Counted from the stretch's first letter, positions 1 through 8,690 are shown. The stretch is DNA of 64,000 nucleotides from JADJPG01 sp964491875 (GCA_964491875.1 CAZBIC010000005.1:1-64000); one strand, 5' to 3'. Notes: generated by a model from the letters alone, not told the origin. Program-made: numbers and translations.

Positions 1-1143
1 GGTTACGTGTTCCTCTCCGAGAACGCACACTTTGCAGACGTTTGCGAGATCTGCAATATCCGGTTCATTGGCCCAAGCTCCAGAGCGATGAATGCTTTGG
101 AAGACAAGGCGGTGAGTCGCGCCTTGGCCAAGAAAGCCGGAGTTCCGACTCCCCCTGGTTCAGATGGCAACATTGAGAACGAACAAGACGCTCTCGCCAC
201 AGCGCGGCGTATTGGATATCCCGTTATCATTAAAGCTATCGCGGGCGGCGGCGGTCGAGGCATGCGGGTGGCTCACAACGACATTTCGTTGGTCAAGGGG
301 TATCACACGGCTAGGACGGAAGCGGAGAAGGCGTTTGGCAACTCGAACGTTTACATCGAGAAGTTCATCGAGAACCCGCACCACATCGAGTTTCAAATAC
401 TTGGTGATAATCGCGGCAACATCATTCACCTCGGCGAGCGTGATTGTTCAATCCAGCGACGCAACCAGAAGATACTCGAGGAAACTCCGTCTCCGCTAAT
501 CGAGAACAAATACAAGAAGCTGCGGGAAAAAATGGGCAAAGCCGCGATTCGCATCGCTGAGATGGCCCATTACACGAACGCAGGAACCGTCGAGTTCATC
601 GTCGACGACCATGGCAACTTCTATTTCCTGGAAGTGAACAAACGCATTCAGGTCGAGCATCCGATCACTGAAGAAGTCACCGGCTATGACTTGGTGAAGC
701 TTCAGATCATGATCGCCATGGGCGAGCCGCTGAAGCTCTCCGAGAAAGATGTCCAATTCCGTGGGCACTCAATCGAATGCCGTATTAACGCGGAAGATCC
801 TTTTGACGACTTCCGCCCGTCTCCGGGACGAATTGAAATGTATTACGCGCCGGGTGGTCGCGGTGTGCGCGTCGACAGTCACGCATATGCTGGCTACAGC
901 ATTCCGCCTCACTATGATTCGATGATCGGCAAGCTTATCACCTACGGCAAAGATCGACGGGAAGCGATGGACAAGATGAGCCGAGCCCTCAGCGAGTACA
1001 TGATCACCGGGATTAAAACGACGATTCCGTTCGAGTTGGCGATTCTTCAGGATCCGAATTTCCGTCGAGGGGTTTACTCGACCAATTTCGTTGAGACCTT
1101 GTTGAGCGGCGCGCGCCGCGAATTGATCGAAGAGAAGGCTTAG
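1..1143 (+). CDS. accC: Biotin carboxylase subunit of acetyl-CoA carboxylase (5' partial)
   Basis: This enzyme carboxylates the biotin on BCCP with ATP and bicarbonate, the first half-reaction of fatty-acid synthesis. The reading frame is already open at base 1 (GYVFLSENAHFAD, matching the family's GYGFLSEN), so the true start lies upstream and the GTG at 7 is internal. The ATP-grasp glycine loop GGGGRGMRV is at about 241-270, the CSIQRRNQK motif follows, and the metal and active-site stretch EVNKRIQVEH is at about 631-660. The C-terminal biotin-carboxylase domain (GHSIECRINAEDP onward) is complete to the stop. The usual Thr of the ENTRIQVEH-type motif is Lys here (640-642). The partner gene accB would be expected upstream, outside the window. 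Confidence 0.95.
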   Translation, partial: GYVFLSENAHFADVCEICNIRFIGPSSRAMNALEDKAVSRALAKKAGVPTPPGSDGNIENEQDALATARRIGYPVIIKAIAGGGGRGMRVAHNDISLVKGYHTARTEAEKAFGNSNVYIEKFIENPHHIEFQILGDNRGNIIHLGERDCSIQRRNQKILEETPSPLIENKYKKLREKMGKAAIRIAEMAHYTNAGTVEFIVDDHGNFYFLEVNKRIQVEHPITEEVTGYDLVKLQIMIAMGEPLKLSEKDVQFRGHSIECRINAEDPFDDFRPSPGRIEMYYAPGGRGVRVDSHAYAGYSIPPHYDSMIGKLITYGKDRREAMDKMSRALSEYMITGIKTTIPFELAILQDPNFRRGVYSTNFVETLLSGARRELIEEKA

Positions 1144-1200
1144 CCCTCGCAGTTGAAGTTGGTTGCAGCCCGGAGTTTTCCCGCACAGGGGGCAAAGCTG

Positions 1201-1228
1201 TTGCCTCGGTGGGATTTTGCGGCATCCT
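1201..1228 (+). promoter_or_regulatory. Candidate promoter of the CobW gene
   Basis: TTGCCT at 1201-1206, a 16-base spacer, then CATCCT at 1223-1228. The ATG follows 7 bases later with no Shine-Dalgarno sequence, so the transcript may be leaderless. The -10 match is weak; support comes mainly from the same geometry at other genes in the window. Confidence 0.35.
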
Positions 1229-1235
1229 TTCCCCC

Positions 1236-2264
1236 ATGACGAAACGAGATCCGATTCCGGTAACGGTATTGACTGGCTTTCTTGGTGCCGGGAAGACGAC
1301 CTTGCTCAATCATCTTCTGACTCAGAAGCACGGATACAAGTGCGCCATCATCATCAATGAATTCGGCGAGATCAGCATCGACAATCAGTTGGTCGTTGGT
1401 GTCGATGAAGAAATCCTCGAACTCAACAATGGCTGTCTCTGCTGCCGGGTGCGCGGGGATCTGATCAAGAGCCTCGAGGGATTGATTCAGAAGCAGAAGC
1501 GCTTCGACTACGTATTGATCGAAACGACTGGGCTCGCGGATCCCAGTCCAGTTGTTCACACCTTCAAGGCGTCTGACTTGGCGGACAAGATGCGCCTCGA
1601 TGGTGTTATCACCGTCGTGGATGCGCGACATTTGGAGAAGGAACTTGAAGACGGTCCAGAGCCAACGGCGCAGATCGCTTTTGCGGACGTCATTCTGCTC
1701 AACAAGACCGACTTGGTTTCACCCGAAGAACTGGAACGCGTGGAAGGTCGCATCCGGAGGATCAATTCCCTCGCCACCCTTCATCGGACGTTGAACTCCC
1801 AGATCGACCCGGCGAAAATCTTTAACCTCAAGGCTCGCGAACTGACCACGAACTTCTCCATGCCGGAAACCGCCGCGCATGGTGATCACGATCATGATCA
1901 TGACTGTGGCCCCGGATGTGACCATGACCATCACCATGATCACGATCATCTTCACCATCATCACGATGAGAGCGTGACGTCGTTCTACTTGAGCGATGAT
2001 CGCCCGCTTGATTTGAAGAAGGTCGAAGCGTGGCTCAGCGAGATCATTCGCGAGCTGGGAGCGAATATTTATCGGAGCAAAGGCATCCTCCAGATTCAGG
2101 GCCAGGCGAAGCGTGTTGTCTTTCAGGGCGTGCAGACCATGTTCGATGCAAAGCCGGATCGCCTTTGGAATGTCGGCGAGAAACGCGTCAGCCAGCTTGT
2201 CTTTATTGGCAAGGATCTCGACGAAGCGAAAATCCGCCGCGGCTTTGCGGCCTGCATCGCCTGA
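1236..2264 (+). CDS. CobW/COG0523-family GTPase (metallochaperone)
   Basis: Family members are G3E P-loop GTPases that insert or deliver metal, mostly zinc or cobalt. The 342-residue product has the Walker A motif GFLGAGKTTLLN near its N-terminus, the diagnostic metal-binding motif GCLCC inside NNGCLCCRVRGDL, and the guanine-specificity motif NKTD. The C-terminal CobW domain is preceded by a strongly histidine- and aspartate-rich stretch at about 1879-1968 (HDHDHDCGPGCDHDHHHD and more), a likely metal reservoir. The ATG at 1236 is preferred to the GTG at 1209 because the conserved N-terminus begins right after it. A zinc-ribbon gene follows on the same strand. Metal identity cannot be read from sequence; zinc is the common case. 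Confidence 0.9.
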   Translation: MTKRDPIPVTVLTGFLGAGKTTLLNHLLTQKHGYKCAIIINEFGEISIDNQLVVGVDEEILELNNGCLCCRVRGDLIKSLEGLIQKQKRFDYVLIETTGLADPSPVVHTFKASDLADKMRLDGVITVVDARHLEKELEDGPEPTAQIAFADVILLNKTDLVSPEELERVEGRIRRINSLATLHRTLNSQIDPAKIFNLKARELTTNFSMPETAAHGDHDHDHDCGPGCDHDHHHDHDHLHHHHDESVTSFYLSDDRPLDLKKVEAWLSEIIRELGANIYRSKGILQIQGQAKRVVFQGVQTMFDAKPDRLWNVGEKRVSQLVFIGKDLDEAKIRRGFAACIA

Positions 2265-2338
2265 CGCTTCGGTCAGCCTCTTGCGCAAAGCCGCGGGGCT
2301 GGGCCATAGTGGTGTGTCGAAAGAACTGAGACCCGATT

Positions 2339-2584
2339 ATGCCGCTCTACGAATATGAACTCTGCGACGGAAGCTGCACGGCGTGCGGCGGCAAGTTCAC
2401 CTTGCGCCGCCCGATTAGTGCTCCGGAACTGACAAAGTGCCCTGGCTGCAAGCGTCCGGTCCGCAAATTGATCTCCAGTTTCAGCACCCCGAATATTTTG
2501 AAGCCGACCTCGTACTCAGATGCGAAGAAAGCTGGCTTTACCGTGTTCAAGAAAGTCAGCAAAGGCGAGTACGAGCGACAATAG
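2339..2584 (+). CDS. FmdB-type zinc-ribbon protein
   Basis: This small protein of 81 residues opens with MPLYEYEL, the start typical of FmdB-family zinc ribbons. Two Cys pairs follow, CTAC and CPGC, with the right spacing to hold one zinc ion. The rest is basic and probably disordered. The family is widespread and its biochemical role is not settled; a regulatory or nucleic-acid-binding role is often assumed. It lies 74 bases after the CobW-type gene on the same strand, so the two may be linked through metal supply, but this is inference. A second FmdB-type gene with a different tail lies at 9790. Confidence 0.85.
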   Translation: MPLYEYELCDGSCTACGGKFTLRRPISAPELTKCPGCKRPVRKLISSFSTPNILKPTSYSDAKKAGFTVFKKVSKGEYERQ

Positions 2585-2604
2585 TCTCGGAGGAATCCTG
2601 CACG

Positions 2605-2635
2605 GAGAAAAGAAAAACCCGGCGCGAAGGCCGGG
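2605..2635 (-). terminator. Rho-independent terminator of the minus-strand secreted-protein gene
   Basis: The stem CCCGGC (2618-2623) and GCCGGG (2630-2635) closes a 6-base loop. Read on the minus strand it is followed by a T-rich run (2605-2617). It lies just beyond the stop of the minus-strand gene ending at 2670. Confidence 0.85.
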
Positions 2636-2669
2636 CTGTGGTTGAGTTCAAATTCCAAAGTCTTCGCGA

Positions 2670-3071
2670 TTATTTCTCGCGCTTCGCTTCCCAATCGCGA
2701 CTGCGCTTTTCCCCATCACGTTCGGTTTCCATCTTGCCCTTGATGGTGTCACCGCTGAGCTTGCCATTGTATTTGGCAGTCATTTTGTTGCCGTTGAACT
2801 CGCGGGTGACCGAGAAGGAAATCTCCTCGCCCTTGATTTTGGCTTCGTCGATTGCGGTGTCTCCGTTGCGACCCGACACCGATCCGGTCAGCTTCTCGCC
2901 CTCCAGCTTCAGCTTCAGCGTGGTTTCGCGGGTCTGACCATTCTGGCTGGCGAAGCTCCATTTCCAGGTTCCTGTTGGATTGGCTTTCTTGTCTTCGGCA
3001 TGAACTGCGGCAACCAAGCCAAGCAGCAGGCAGAACGTGAGTGAGAGGGCAGAGGTGAGTGAGCGTTGCAT
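2670..3071 (-). CDS. Small secreted protein of unknown function
   Basis: The product of 133 residues has a clear signal peptide (MQRSLTSALSLTFCLLLGL... with AVHA before the mature part). The mature domain is short and rich in alternating polar and hydrophobic residues (GTWKWSF, TTLKLKLEGEKLTGSVSG, ISFSVTREFNGNKMTAKYNGK), which suggests a small beta-barrel or beta-sandwich. The pattern resembles uncharacterised secreted proteins common in Planctomycetes and Verrucomicrobia. I chose the Met at 3071 because the signal peptide starts there; the frame stays open to 3125. A strong terminator lies directly downstream. A TACTAT -10-like hexamer sits 5 bases before the ATG. No function is claimed. Confidence 0.8.
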   Translation of the reverse strand: MQRSLTSALSLTFCLLLGLVAAVHAEDKKANPTGTWKWSFASQNGQTRETTLKLKLEGEKLTGSVSGRNGDTAIDEAKIKGEEISFSVTREFNGNKMTAKYNGKLSGDTIKGKMETERDGEKRSRDWEAKREK

Positions 3072-3201
3072 AACGGATAGTATTGAATGACTGATGCGCC
3101 GAGCACAGCAAGGACACGACCGCATTCGCGGGTCCTGAACGGCTTATGCGCTTAATGACTGCGGCCGGGCGCTTCCGGTTACGCAATCCCGGCACCGGGC
3201 A

Positions 3202-4083
3202 TCACTCATGATTCCACTGTCGCAAGCGTTTCTCCAACCCGGCGAGGTTTGAAGCTGCTCCGAACATTGCAGGAAAATCTTCCGTGAGCTGTGCGAGCGT
3301 CGGGACCATGCCCCAGGCGGTGACGCGAAAGACCTCCACCGCGTGAGGAGATTCGATGCCCAGCTCGCGATTCTTCCGGTCGAAACGCGCGCGAAGCGTC
3401 GTCCTCCATTCCGTGATCGAAGCCGGCGGCGCCATGTTGTGCCGGCCCACCCACGGCAGCCATTCGATGATTTGCGATTGGTGACACCACGTCATTTCGC
3501 AAATCGCGGCAAACGCCTCTTCCACGTCGATGGCAAAGTCGTGAGCGTTCGCACCGAACATGTAGCCGTCATAAACGTTGATGATTACCGGGACTTTGCA
3601 CGGCATGGATTTCGTCTCATCCGCCGGGTATTCCGGAGTGAAAGCGTGCGGCACGTTGATCATGTAAGAGACCCGGCGCACCGCCTCGGCGATCGTCTCG
3701 TGATCGTTGTGGATGCCCGCCAGCGGATCGCTGCCGAGCGGCGGACAGAAAATGTAGTCGGGCTCGTAGTCACGGATCGCCTTCCAGAGTGCGGCGAGCA
3801 GATCTGGAGTCACCTGCAAGCAGGCTTCGCGAGGTGGGTGCCCGTTCGGCAGGCGCAACAATTCGAACTCATAACCGCCGATCTTGGCCGAAGCTGCTTG
3901 CTCCTCGATCCTGATGCGTCCCGTCTCCTCGCGCGTGCGGAAGTGGTGCCCGGCCTTGCCGTCGGTGCAGACGAGAACTTTCGCCTGAAACTCGGGCCCG
4001 AGTTTACGACGCCACAATTCAAACGTCCCGGAGGCGGTGAATTCGTAGTCGTCAAAATGCGCGTGGATGAAAAGGGCTTTCAT
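3202..4083 (-). CDS. PIG-L/LmbE-family zinc-dependent deacetylase
   Basis: PIG-L/LmbE enzymes are zinc hydrolases that usually remove N-acetyl groups from sugars such as GlcNAc derivatives. The 293-residue protein starts MKALFIHAHFDDYEF, matching the family signature PHxDDxE with Ala for Pro. A second His-containing motif, GIHNDHETIAEAV, supplies the further metal ligand. The start at 4083 is chosen over 4137 because the motif follows immediately and because this leaves 53 bases to the divergent anmK start. The pairing with anmK could mean amino-sugar salvage, but substrate is not readable from sequence. Confidence 0.88.
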   Translation of the reverse strand: MKALFIHAHFDDYEFTASGTFELWRRKLGPEFQAKVLVCTDGKAGHHFRTREETGRIRIEEQAASAKIGGYEFELLRLPNGHPPREACLQVTPDLLAALWKAIRDYEPDYIFCPPLGSDPLAGIHNDHETIAEAVRRVSYMINVPHAFTPEYPADETKSMPCKVPVIINVYDGYMFGANAHDFAIDVEEAFAAICEMTWCHQSQIIEWLPWVGRHNMAPPASITEWRTTLRARFDRKNRELGIESPHAVEVFRVTAWGMVPTLAQLTEDFPAMFGAASNLAGLEKRLRQWNHE

Positions 4084-4136
4084 GGTTGACCGGTTCGAGA
4101 TGGCATCACAGTTTTCGCGCGACCTGTTTACCTGCA

Positions 4137-5273
4137 ATGACCGCGAAAAGCCAACTTGTCCTCGGCATCATGTCCGGCACCAGCATCGACGCGGTCGATT
4201 ACGCGCTCTGCGAAATCAGCGCTACGAAGGTTCGATTGCGGGAGTTGTGGACGGCGAAGTTTCCGCGCCCGTTCCAGGCGCGCTTGCATGCCGTCGCGCG
4301 TGGTTCGGCGACGAGTTGGGAAACAGCGCAGTTGCATCACGATCTGGGACGCTTCTACGCACTGCACGCGAACGGGCGTCGAACCAAGCTTCGGCCTCAG
4401 CTCGTCGGCCTGCATGGCCAGACGGTTTTCCACCATCCTGTTCGCGGAGCGCCCGCGACATTTCAGCTGGGCGAGCCTGCGTATCTGGCCGAAGCGTTGC
4501 GCGTTCCTGTGGTCAGCAATTTCCGCGTCGCGGATCTTGCGGCGGGAGGACAAGGCGCGCCGTTGGCGACGATGTTTCACGTCCGCGCTTTCGGCGAACG
4601 CGGGAAACACGTTTGCGTCAACAATCTCGGCGGCATCAGCAATGTCACATCCATTGATTGGTCGAAGCGCGGCTCCGCGCCCAGACTCCGCGCCTTTGAT
4701 ACGGGTCCGGCGAATGTGTTGATCGACCTCGGGGTCCGCGAAATTTCGGGCGGCAGGCTTCACTATGATCGCGGTGGCGAGATGGCGGCCCGCGGTCGCG
4801 TGCATGAGAGGTTGGTAGCCGAATGGCTCCAGCATCGTTTTTTTCGACAGGCGCCGCCGAAAAGCACGGGACGCGAGTTGTTCGGAGAGCCGTTCTTCAA
4901 GCCCGCTTTGCTGCGAATGCGTCGGGCCCGGTTATCCGACGTCGACATGGTGGCGACGTTTACCGAGTTCACGGCGCGTTCGCTGGCGATGAACTACCGG
5001 TTGCATCTTTCTGTTCCGCCGGATGTGGTGGTGCTGGCGGGTGGAGGTGCGTTGAACTCGACGTTGCGCGAACGTATCGCGGCGCAGTTGGAAAAGTTGA
5101 ATCCGCGCGTCGAAATCAAAACTTCGGGAGAGCTTGGCTGGCCGGTGCAAAGTATCGAGCCGGCGGCGTTCGCGTTGCTCGCGTGGATGCGGATGCGCAG
5201 GCAGCCGGGAAATCTGCCGGGAACGACGGGTGCGAAGCGGGCGGCTTTGCTGGGGCAGGTTTCGGAATGCTGA
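4137..5273 (+). CDS. anmK: Anhydro-N-acetylmuramic acid kinase
   Basis: AnmK opens and phosphorylates 1,6-anhydro-MurNAc to MurNAc-6-phosphate during cell-wall recycling. The 378-residue protein carries the N-terminal phosphate-binding loop GIMSGTSIDAVD, the motif GLHGQTVFHHP, NNLGGISNVT, and FDTGPANVLID, all in the expected order, with a late glycine-rich VVLAGGGALN. Length matches the family (about 370). The ATG at 4137 puts the GIMSGTS loop near residue 11 as in homologues; the frame is open to 4086. A NamZ-type muramidase fusion elsewhere in the window (21492-23948) could act in the same recycling route. No mupG or murQ-type partner is visible here. Confidence 0.95.
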   Translation: MTAKSQLVLGIMSGTSIDAVDYALCEISATKVRLRELWTAKFPRPFQARLHAVARGSATSWETAQLHHDLGRFYALHANGRRTKLRPQLVGLHGQTVFHHPVRGAPATFQLGEPAYLAEALRVPVVSNFRVADLAAGGQGAPLATMFHVRAFGERGKHVCVNNLGGISNVTSIDWSKRGSAPRLRAFDTGPANVLIDLGVREISGGRLHYDRGGEMAARGRVHERLVAEWLQHRFFRQAPPKSTGRELFGEPFFKPALLRMRRARLSDVDMVATFTEFTARSLAMNYRLHLSVPPDVVVLAGGGALNSTLRERIAAQLEKLNPRVEIKTSGELGWPVQSIEPAAFALLAWMRMRRQPGNLPGTTGAKRAALLGQVSEC

Positions 5274-5302
5274 AATGATACGCCGTCCAAGGAGCGCTCT
5301 GC

Positions 5303-6013
5303 TCAGCGCGGCCGCACAATCAGTTCCTCCACGATCGCGCGGCTGGGCAGATTGATCGCCAGCATGGCGCATTCAGCAACGTCTTCGGCACGCATCATTT
5401 TCGCGCGCGCTTCGGCCGGCGGTGGCGATGGACGTTTGTCCAGCAGTGGCGTGTCGATGTCGCCTGGAAAAATCGCCGTGGCGCGAATGCCGTTGCCGCG
5501 CTCCTCCGCGTTGATGCTTTGAGTTAAACCGGCGAGGCCGAACTTGCTCATCACGTAGGCGGGGCCGGCCTTGGGGGAGGCTTGCTTGCCGGCGTCGGAA
5601 ACGATGTGAACGATGGTGCCGGATTTCTGTGCGCGCATCGAGGGGAGGAACGCCTGGGTGATGTAGTAAGCCCCGTTGAGGTTGGTATCCATCATCCCGT
5701 GGTAATCTTCGAGGGAGAGCACTTCGAGCGCGCGCTTTGGCGCGTTGGTGCCGGCGGCATTCACGAGCACTTCGATGGCACCAAATTTCGCGAGAACCTC
5801 TCTTCCCAGTTTCTCAACGGCGTCGCTCTTGCCGATGTCGCATGCGAAGGCGGTGAGCTGATCCTTGCTGGCGCCGGCGAGATCGATGGTCTCCTGCAAC
5901 GTGGCTGTGCGTCGTCCCACGATGGCGACCTGCCAGCCTTGTTTGATCAAGGCGAGCGCGACGGCTTGCCCGACGCCACTGCCCGCACCAGTCACCACAG
6001 CGTTCTTGCTCAT
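5303..6013 (-). CDS. Short-chain dehydrogenase/reductase (SDR)
   Basis: Classical SDR of 236 residues. It shows the cofactor-binding loop TGAGSGVG at the N-terminus, the NAAG motif in the central Rossmann fold, a catalytic Ser in HIVSDAGK, and the catalytic pair YVMSK. The C-terminal part has the usual FPGDIDTPL region after the active site. An Arg-rich loop (VGRRTATL) after strand two is compatible with NADP(H). The ATG at 6013 is chosen because the Rossmann strand follows directly. It converges with anmK. Substrate cannot be assigned. Confidence 0.9.
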   Translation of the reverse strand: MSKNAVVTGAGSGVGQAVALALIKQGWQVAIVGRRTATLQETIDLAGASKDQLTAFACDIGKSDAVEKLGREVLAKFGAIEVLVNAAGTNAPKRALEVLSLEDYHGMMDTNLNGAYYITQAFLPSMRAQKSGTIVHIVSDAGKQASPKAGPAYVMSKFGLAGLTQSINAEERGNGIRATAIFPGDIDTPLLDKRPSPPPAEARAKMMRAEDVAECAMLAINLPSRAIVEELIVRPR

Positions 6014-6080
6014 AGGTGCGCGGAATGATCCGGATCGCGCGCGTGGGCGCAAGCTCGCGATTGCAGTCGGGAACTTCCGT

Positions 6081-6764
6081 TTACGACGTCTTGTCTTTCC
6101 GGAGCCGGCGGATTTCCTCGTTGAGGAACTGGATGAGGTGCCGGAGGCGGGCTTCGACCGGGACGGTTTCGAGGATGGTTTGGCGTTCCACCGCGCCGGG
6201 GAGCAGCGCGCAGGAGACGAGGTCGGCGACCTGATCGGGATCAGCGAGGGATTCGAGGTAATTTAGGACATCTTTGCCCGTGAACTTCGGCGCGGACTTT
6301 TTCTTCTTTCCGGGCGCGGCTTGCTTGATGGCGGAAAACGGAAACGGAAACGGACCGAGGCGAATGCGTTCGTCCACGAGTTCGTGGACTTTGGAAACAA
6401 GTGTGTCGACTGCTTCGTCCTTGGTTGGCGTCGCCTGCAGAGGACGGATGCTCGCCATGCGGTACGGTTTGGTGCAGACCGTTTCCACCAACTCGACGCG
6501 GGTGAGGCCCTGAAGAATCAGGTGCGACGTGCCATCCTGATGGCCGACGGAAACGCGGATGAGACCGAGGCCGGCGACGTTGCAGGGAGTTTCGCGGAGT
6601 TTGCCGGGCTTTTGCATCGCGACGGAGAACATGCGGTCCGCCTTGAGCATGTCCGAGAGCATCTGGCGGTAGCGTGGCTCGAAGATGTAAAGCGGAAGGA
6701 GCGCCTGCGGAAAGAGCGTCGCGCTCGGCAGCGTCATCACCGGGACCGTGTTCGGCAATTCCAT
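6081..6764 (-). CDS. LON peptidase N-terminal (substrate-binding) domain protein
   Basis: This is a free-standing LON N-domain of 227 residues, without the ATPase and protease parts of full Lon. The N-terminus (ELPNTVPVMTLPSATLFPQ, then LPLYIFEPRYRQML) matches the domain's typical PLFPLxxxxLFPGxxLPLxIFEPRY pattern. The body continues through QDGTSHLILQGLTRVEL and a helical tail ending in a basic stretch. Such stand-alone proteins are common in bacteria; a substrate-adaptor or thiol-regulated binding role is proposed for some. It is divergent from the coiled-coil gene at 6853, and the two promoters share an 88-base gap. Confidence 0.85.
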   Translation of the reverse strand: MELPNTVPVMTLPSATLFPQALLPLYIFEPRYRQMLSDMLKADRMFSVAMQKPGKLRETPCNVAGLGLIRVSVGHQDGTSHLILQGLTRVELVETVCTKPYRMASIRPLQATPTKDEAVDTLVSKVHELVDERIRLGPFPFPFSAIKQAAPGKKKKSAPKFTGKDVLNYLESLADPDQVADLVSCALLPGAVERQTILETVPVEARLRHLIQFLNEEIRRLRKDKTS

Positions 6765-6770
6765 GAATCA

Positions 6771-6798
6771 AATCTAGGCGAGCGCGTCTGTTTAGCAA
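6771..6798 (-). promoter_or_regulatory. Promoter of the LON-domain gene, leaderless geometry
   Basis: Read on the minus strand: TTGCTA (6798-6793), a 16-base spacer, TAGATT (6776-6771), then 6 bases to the ATG at 6764. There is no Shine-Dalgarno sequence and no room for a leader. Confidence 0.6.
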
Positions 6799-6814
6799 GA
6801 TGCGGATGTCGCGC

Positions 6815-6843
6815 TTGCCATTTGTCGGGCGGGTCCGCATTCT
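6815..6843 (+). promoter_or_regulatory. Candidate promoter of the coiled-coil gene, leaderless geometry
   Basis: TTGCCA (6815-6820), a 17-base spacer, CATTCT (6838-6843), then 9 bases to the ATG at 6853. The -10 element is weak but the spacing repeats that of other genes here. Confidence 0.4.
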
Positions 6844-6852
6844 CCGATTCCT

Positions 6853-7632
6853 ATGAAGGCAGCTATTATTATACTGATTCTGGCCTCCCTCGGTCTGGGG
6901 GTGGGTTTGCTGACGGTTAAAAAGAAGTCCGTCGAAGTGAAGCAGCAGGACGAGGCGAAGATCGCCGAGCTCACCAAGAACGTCACTGAGACCAAGAGCA
7001 AGCTCGACGAGCAGGAGAAGCTGCGGATTTACCTAGAGAATAATCTCGTCGCTCGGGGAGAAGAGCTTTCTGGTGCCTCAAATAATCTGACCAAGCTCTC
7101 CGCCGATCTCGCCCGCACCCAGAAGGAAATGCAGGCCGCCGCTGAAGCCGCGAAGGCGGAGATCGAACGTCGCGACGCGCAGATTGCCCAGCTGACCACG
7201 CAGACCAACGCTCTGACTTTAAAGATGGACGACCTTACGGCGTCGATCGGCAAGCTCGGGAAGCAAATCGCGGACACGGAACGCAAGCTGACTGCTTCGG
7301 AAGGCGACCGCGAATTCCTGCTCAAGGAGCTCAAGCGCCTTCAAGTCGAGAAGGCGGAACTGGAACGCCAGTTCAATGACCTCGCGGCCTTGCGCACGCA
7401 GGTGGCGAGGTTGAAAGAAGAGCTGTCAGTCGCGCGTCGTCTCGAATGGATCCGCATGGGCATCTACGGTGCTTCAGAGAAGAAGGGCGCGGAGAAACTC
7501 ATGGCGGGATCAAACAACCAGGCGTCCAAGACCAACAACTTCAATCTGAACGTCGAGCTCAAGCAGGACGGCGGGGCGAAGGTGGTGGCGCCAGACGGAA
7601 CGAAGGCACCGGCTCCGACCACGCCCAAGTAA
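6853..7632 (+). CDS. Membrane-anchored coiled-coil protein
   Basis: The product of 259 residues has one N-terminal transmembrane segment (about residues 3-21, AAIIILILASLGLGVGLLTV), then a long, charged, heptad-rich stretch from about 25 to 200 that should form an extended coiled coil (EAKIAELTKNVTETKSKL and similar). The C-terminal tail (from about 215) is Asn-, Lys- and Pro-rich and probably disordered. A signal-anchor orientation with the coiled coil outside the cytoplasm is likely. The stop overlaps the moaA start by one base (TAATG), so the two are probably translated together, though no functional link is obvious. I do not recognise a family. Confidence 0.75.
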   Translation: MKAAIIILILASLGLGVGLLTVKKKSVEVKQQDEAKIAELTKNVTETKSKLDEQEKLRIYLENNLVARGEELSGASNNLTKLSADLARTQKEMQAAAEAAKAEIERRDAQIAQLTTQTNALTLKMDDLTASIGKLGKQIADTERKLTASEGDREFLLKELKRLQVEKAELERQFNDLAALRTQVARLKEELSVARRLEWIRMGIYGASEKKGAEKLMAGSNNQASKTNNFNLNVELKQDGGAKVVAPDGTKAPAPTTPK

Positions 7633-8690
7633 TGAGGCGTAGCGGTCTGTTGGTGGATTCGCATGGTCGCGTCATGCGCGACCTGCGAATCAGTGTCACC
7701 GACCGCTGCAACTTCCGCTGCCTCTACTGCCTCCCGGAAACCGAGGCGGCCTACAACTTCTATCGCGGTCGCTGGGCCAACGTCCCACACGCCACTCCGA
7801 TTGCCCGCCAATGGACGGAGCGCTCCAAGATTCTCAGCTTTGAGGAGATCGAACGGTTCGTTCGCGTGGCTGTGGAGTTGGGCGTTGAGAAGATTCGCCT
7901 GACTGGCGGTGAGCCGCTGCTGCGTCAGGAGCTGGAGAAGTTGGTGGAGAAGATTGCGCGCATCGACGGCGTGCAGGATCTCGCTCTCACCACGAATGGT
8001 TTTCACTTCGCGGACAAGGCGGTCGCCCTGCGTGAGGCGGGCTTGAAGCGGATCAGTTTCAGCCTCGATTCCCTCGATCGCGACAACTTCAAGAAGATCA
8101 CCGGTCGCGATGGCTTGGGCGAAGTGCTTGGAGGCATCCGCCTGGCCAAGGAACTGGGGTTACATCCGGTGAAGGTGAACGCGGTGATCATTCGAGGCGT
8201 GAACGATCACGAGCTCGAATCGCTCGCGACGTTCGGCCGCGACGAAGGACTCTCCATGCGCTTCATCGAGTTCATGCCGCTCGACTCCGCGCGCGCGTGG
8301 CTGAAGGAGCTGGTCGTTCCGGCGCGAGAAATTCTCGAACGGCTGCAAAGCCGGTTTGCGCTCCGGCAGATGACCTCGCTCAATCTTTCCGAAACCGCCC
8401 GCCGTTGGTCGTTTGCGGAAGGTGATGGTGAGATTGGTCTCATCGCTCCGGTAAGCGAGCCGTTCTGCGGTCATTGCAACCGGCTTCGCATCACGGCTGA
8501 TGGACGCCTCCGCACGTGTCTGTTCAGTGTTTCGGAACATGATTTCCGGGATCGGATGCGTTCGGGAATGACGGATGAGGAATTGAGCGAGTGGCTGAAG
8601 GAACGTGTGCTCCACAAGGAGTCTGGACATCGAATTGGCCAGAAGGACTTCGTTCCTCCGGCGCGTTCGATGAGTTGCATCGGCGGTTGA
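7632..8690 (+). CDS. moaA: GTP 3',8-cyclase MoaA (molybdenum cofactor synthesis, radical SAM)
   Basis: MoaA carries out the first step of molybdopterin synthesis, rearranging GTP with two 4Fe-4S clusters. The 352-residue protein has the radical-SAM motif CNFRCLYC near the N-terminus, RLTGGEPLLR, the second cluster ligands in PFCGHCNRLRITADGRLRTC, and the C-terminal Gly-Gly (SCIGG) needed for catalysis. Compared with typical MoaA there is an insertion of roughly 15-20 residues just after the first cluster motif (about residues 43-62, between CLPE and ILSFEE). The start is the ATG overlapping the previous stop; the frame stays open upstream to 7446. No other moa genes lie in the window. Confidence 0.93.
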   Translation: MRRSGLLVDSHGRVMRDLRISVTDRCNFRCLYCLPETEAAYNFYRGRWANVPHATPIARQWTERSKILSFEEIERFVRVAVELGVEKIRLTGGEPLLRQELEKLVEKIARIDGVQDLALTTNGFHFADKAVALREAGLKRISFSLDSLDRDNFKKITGRDGLGEVLGGIRLAKELGLHPVKVNAVIIRGVNDHELESLATFGRDEGLSMRFIEFMPLDSARAWLKELVVPAREILERLQSRFALRQMTSLNLSETARRWSFAEGDGEIGLIAPVSEPFCGHCNRLRITADGRLRTCLFSVSEHDFRDRMRSGMTDEELSEWLKERVLHKESGHRIGQKDFVPPARSMSCIGG

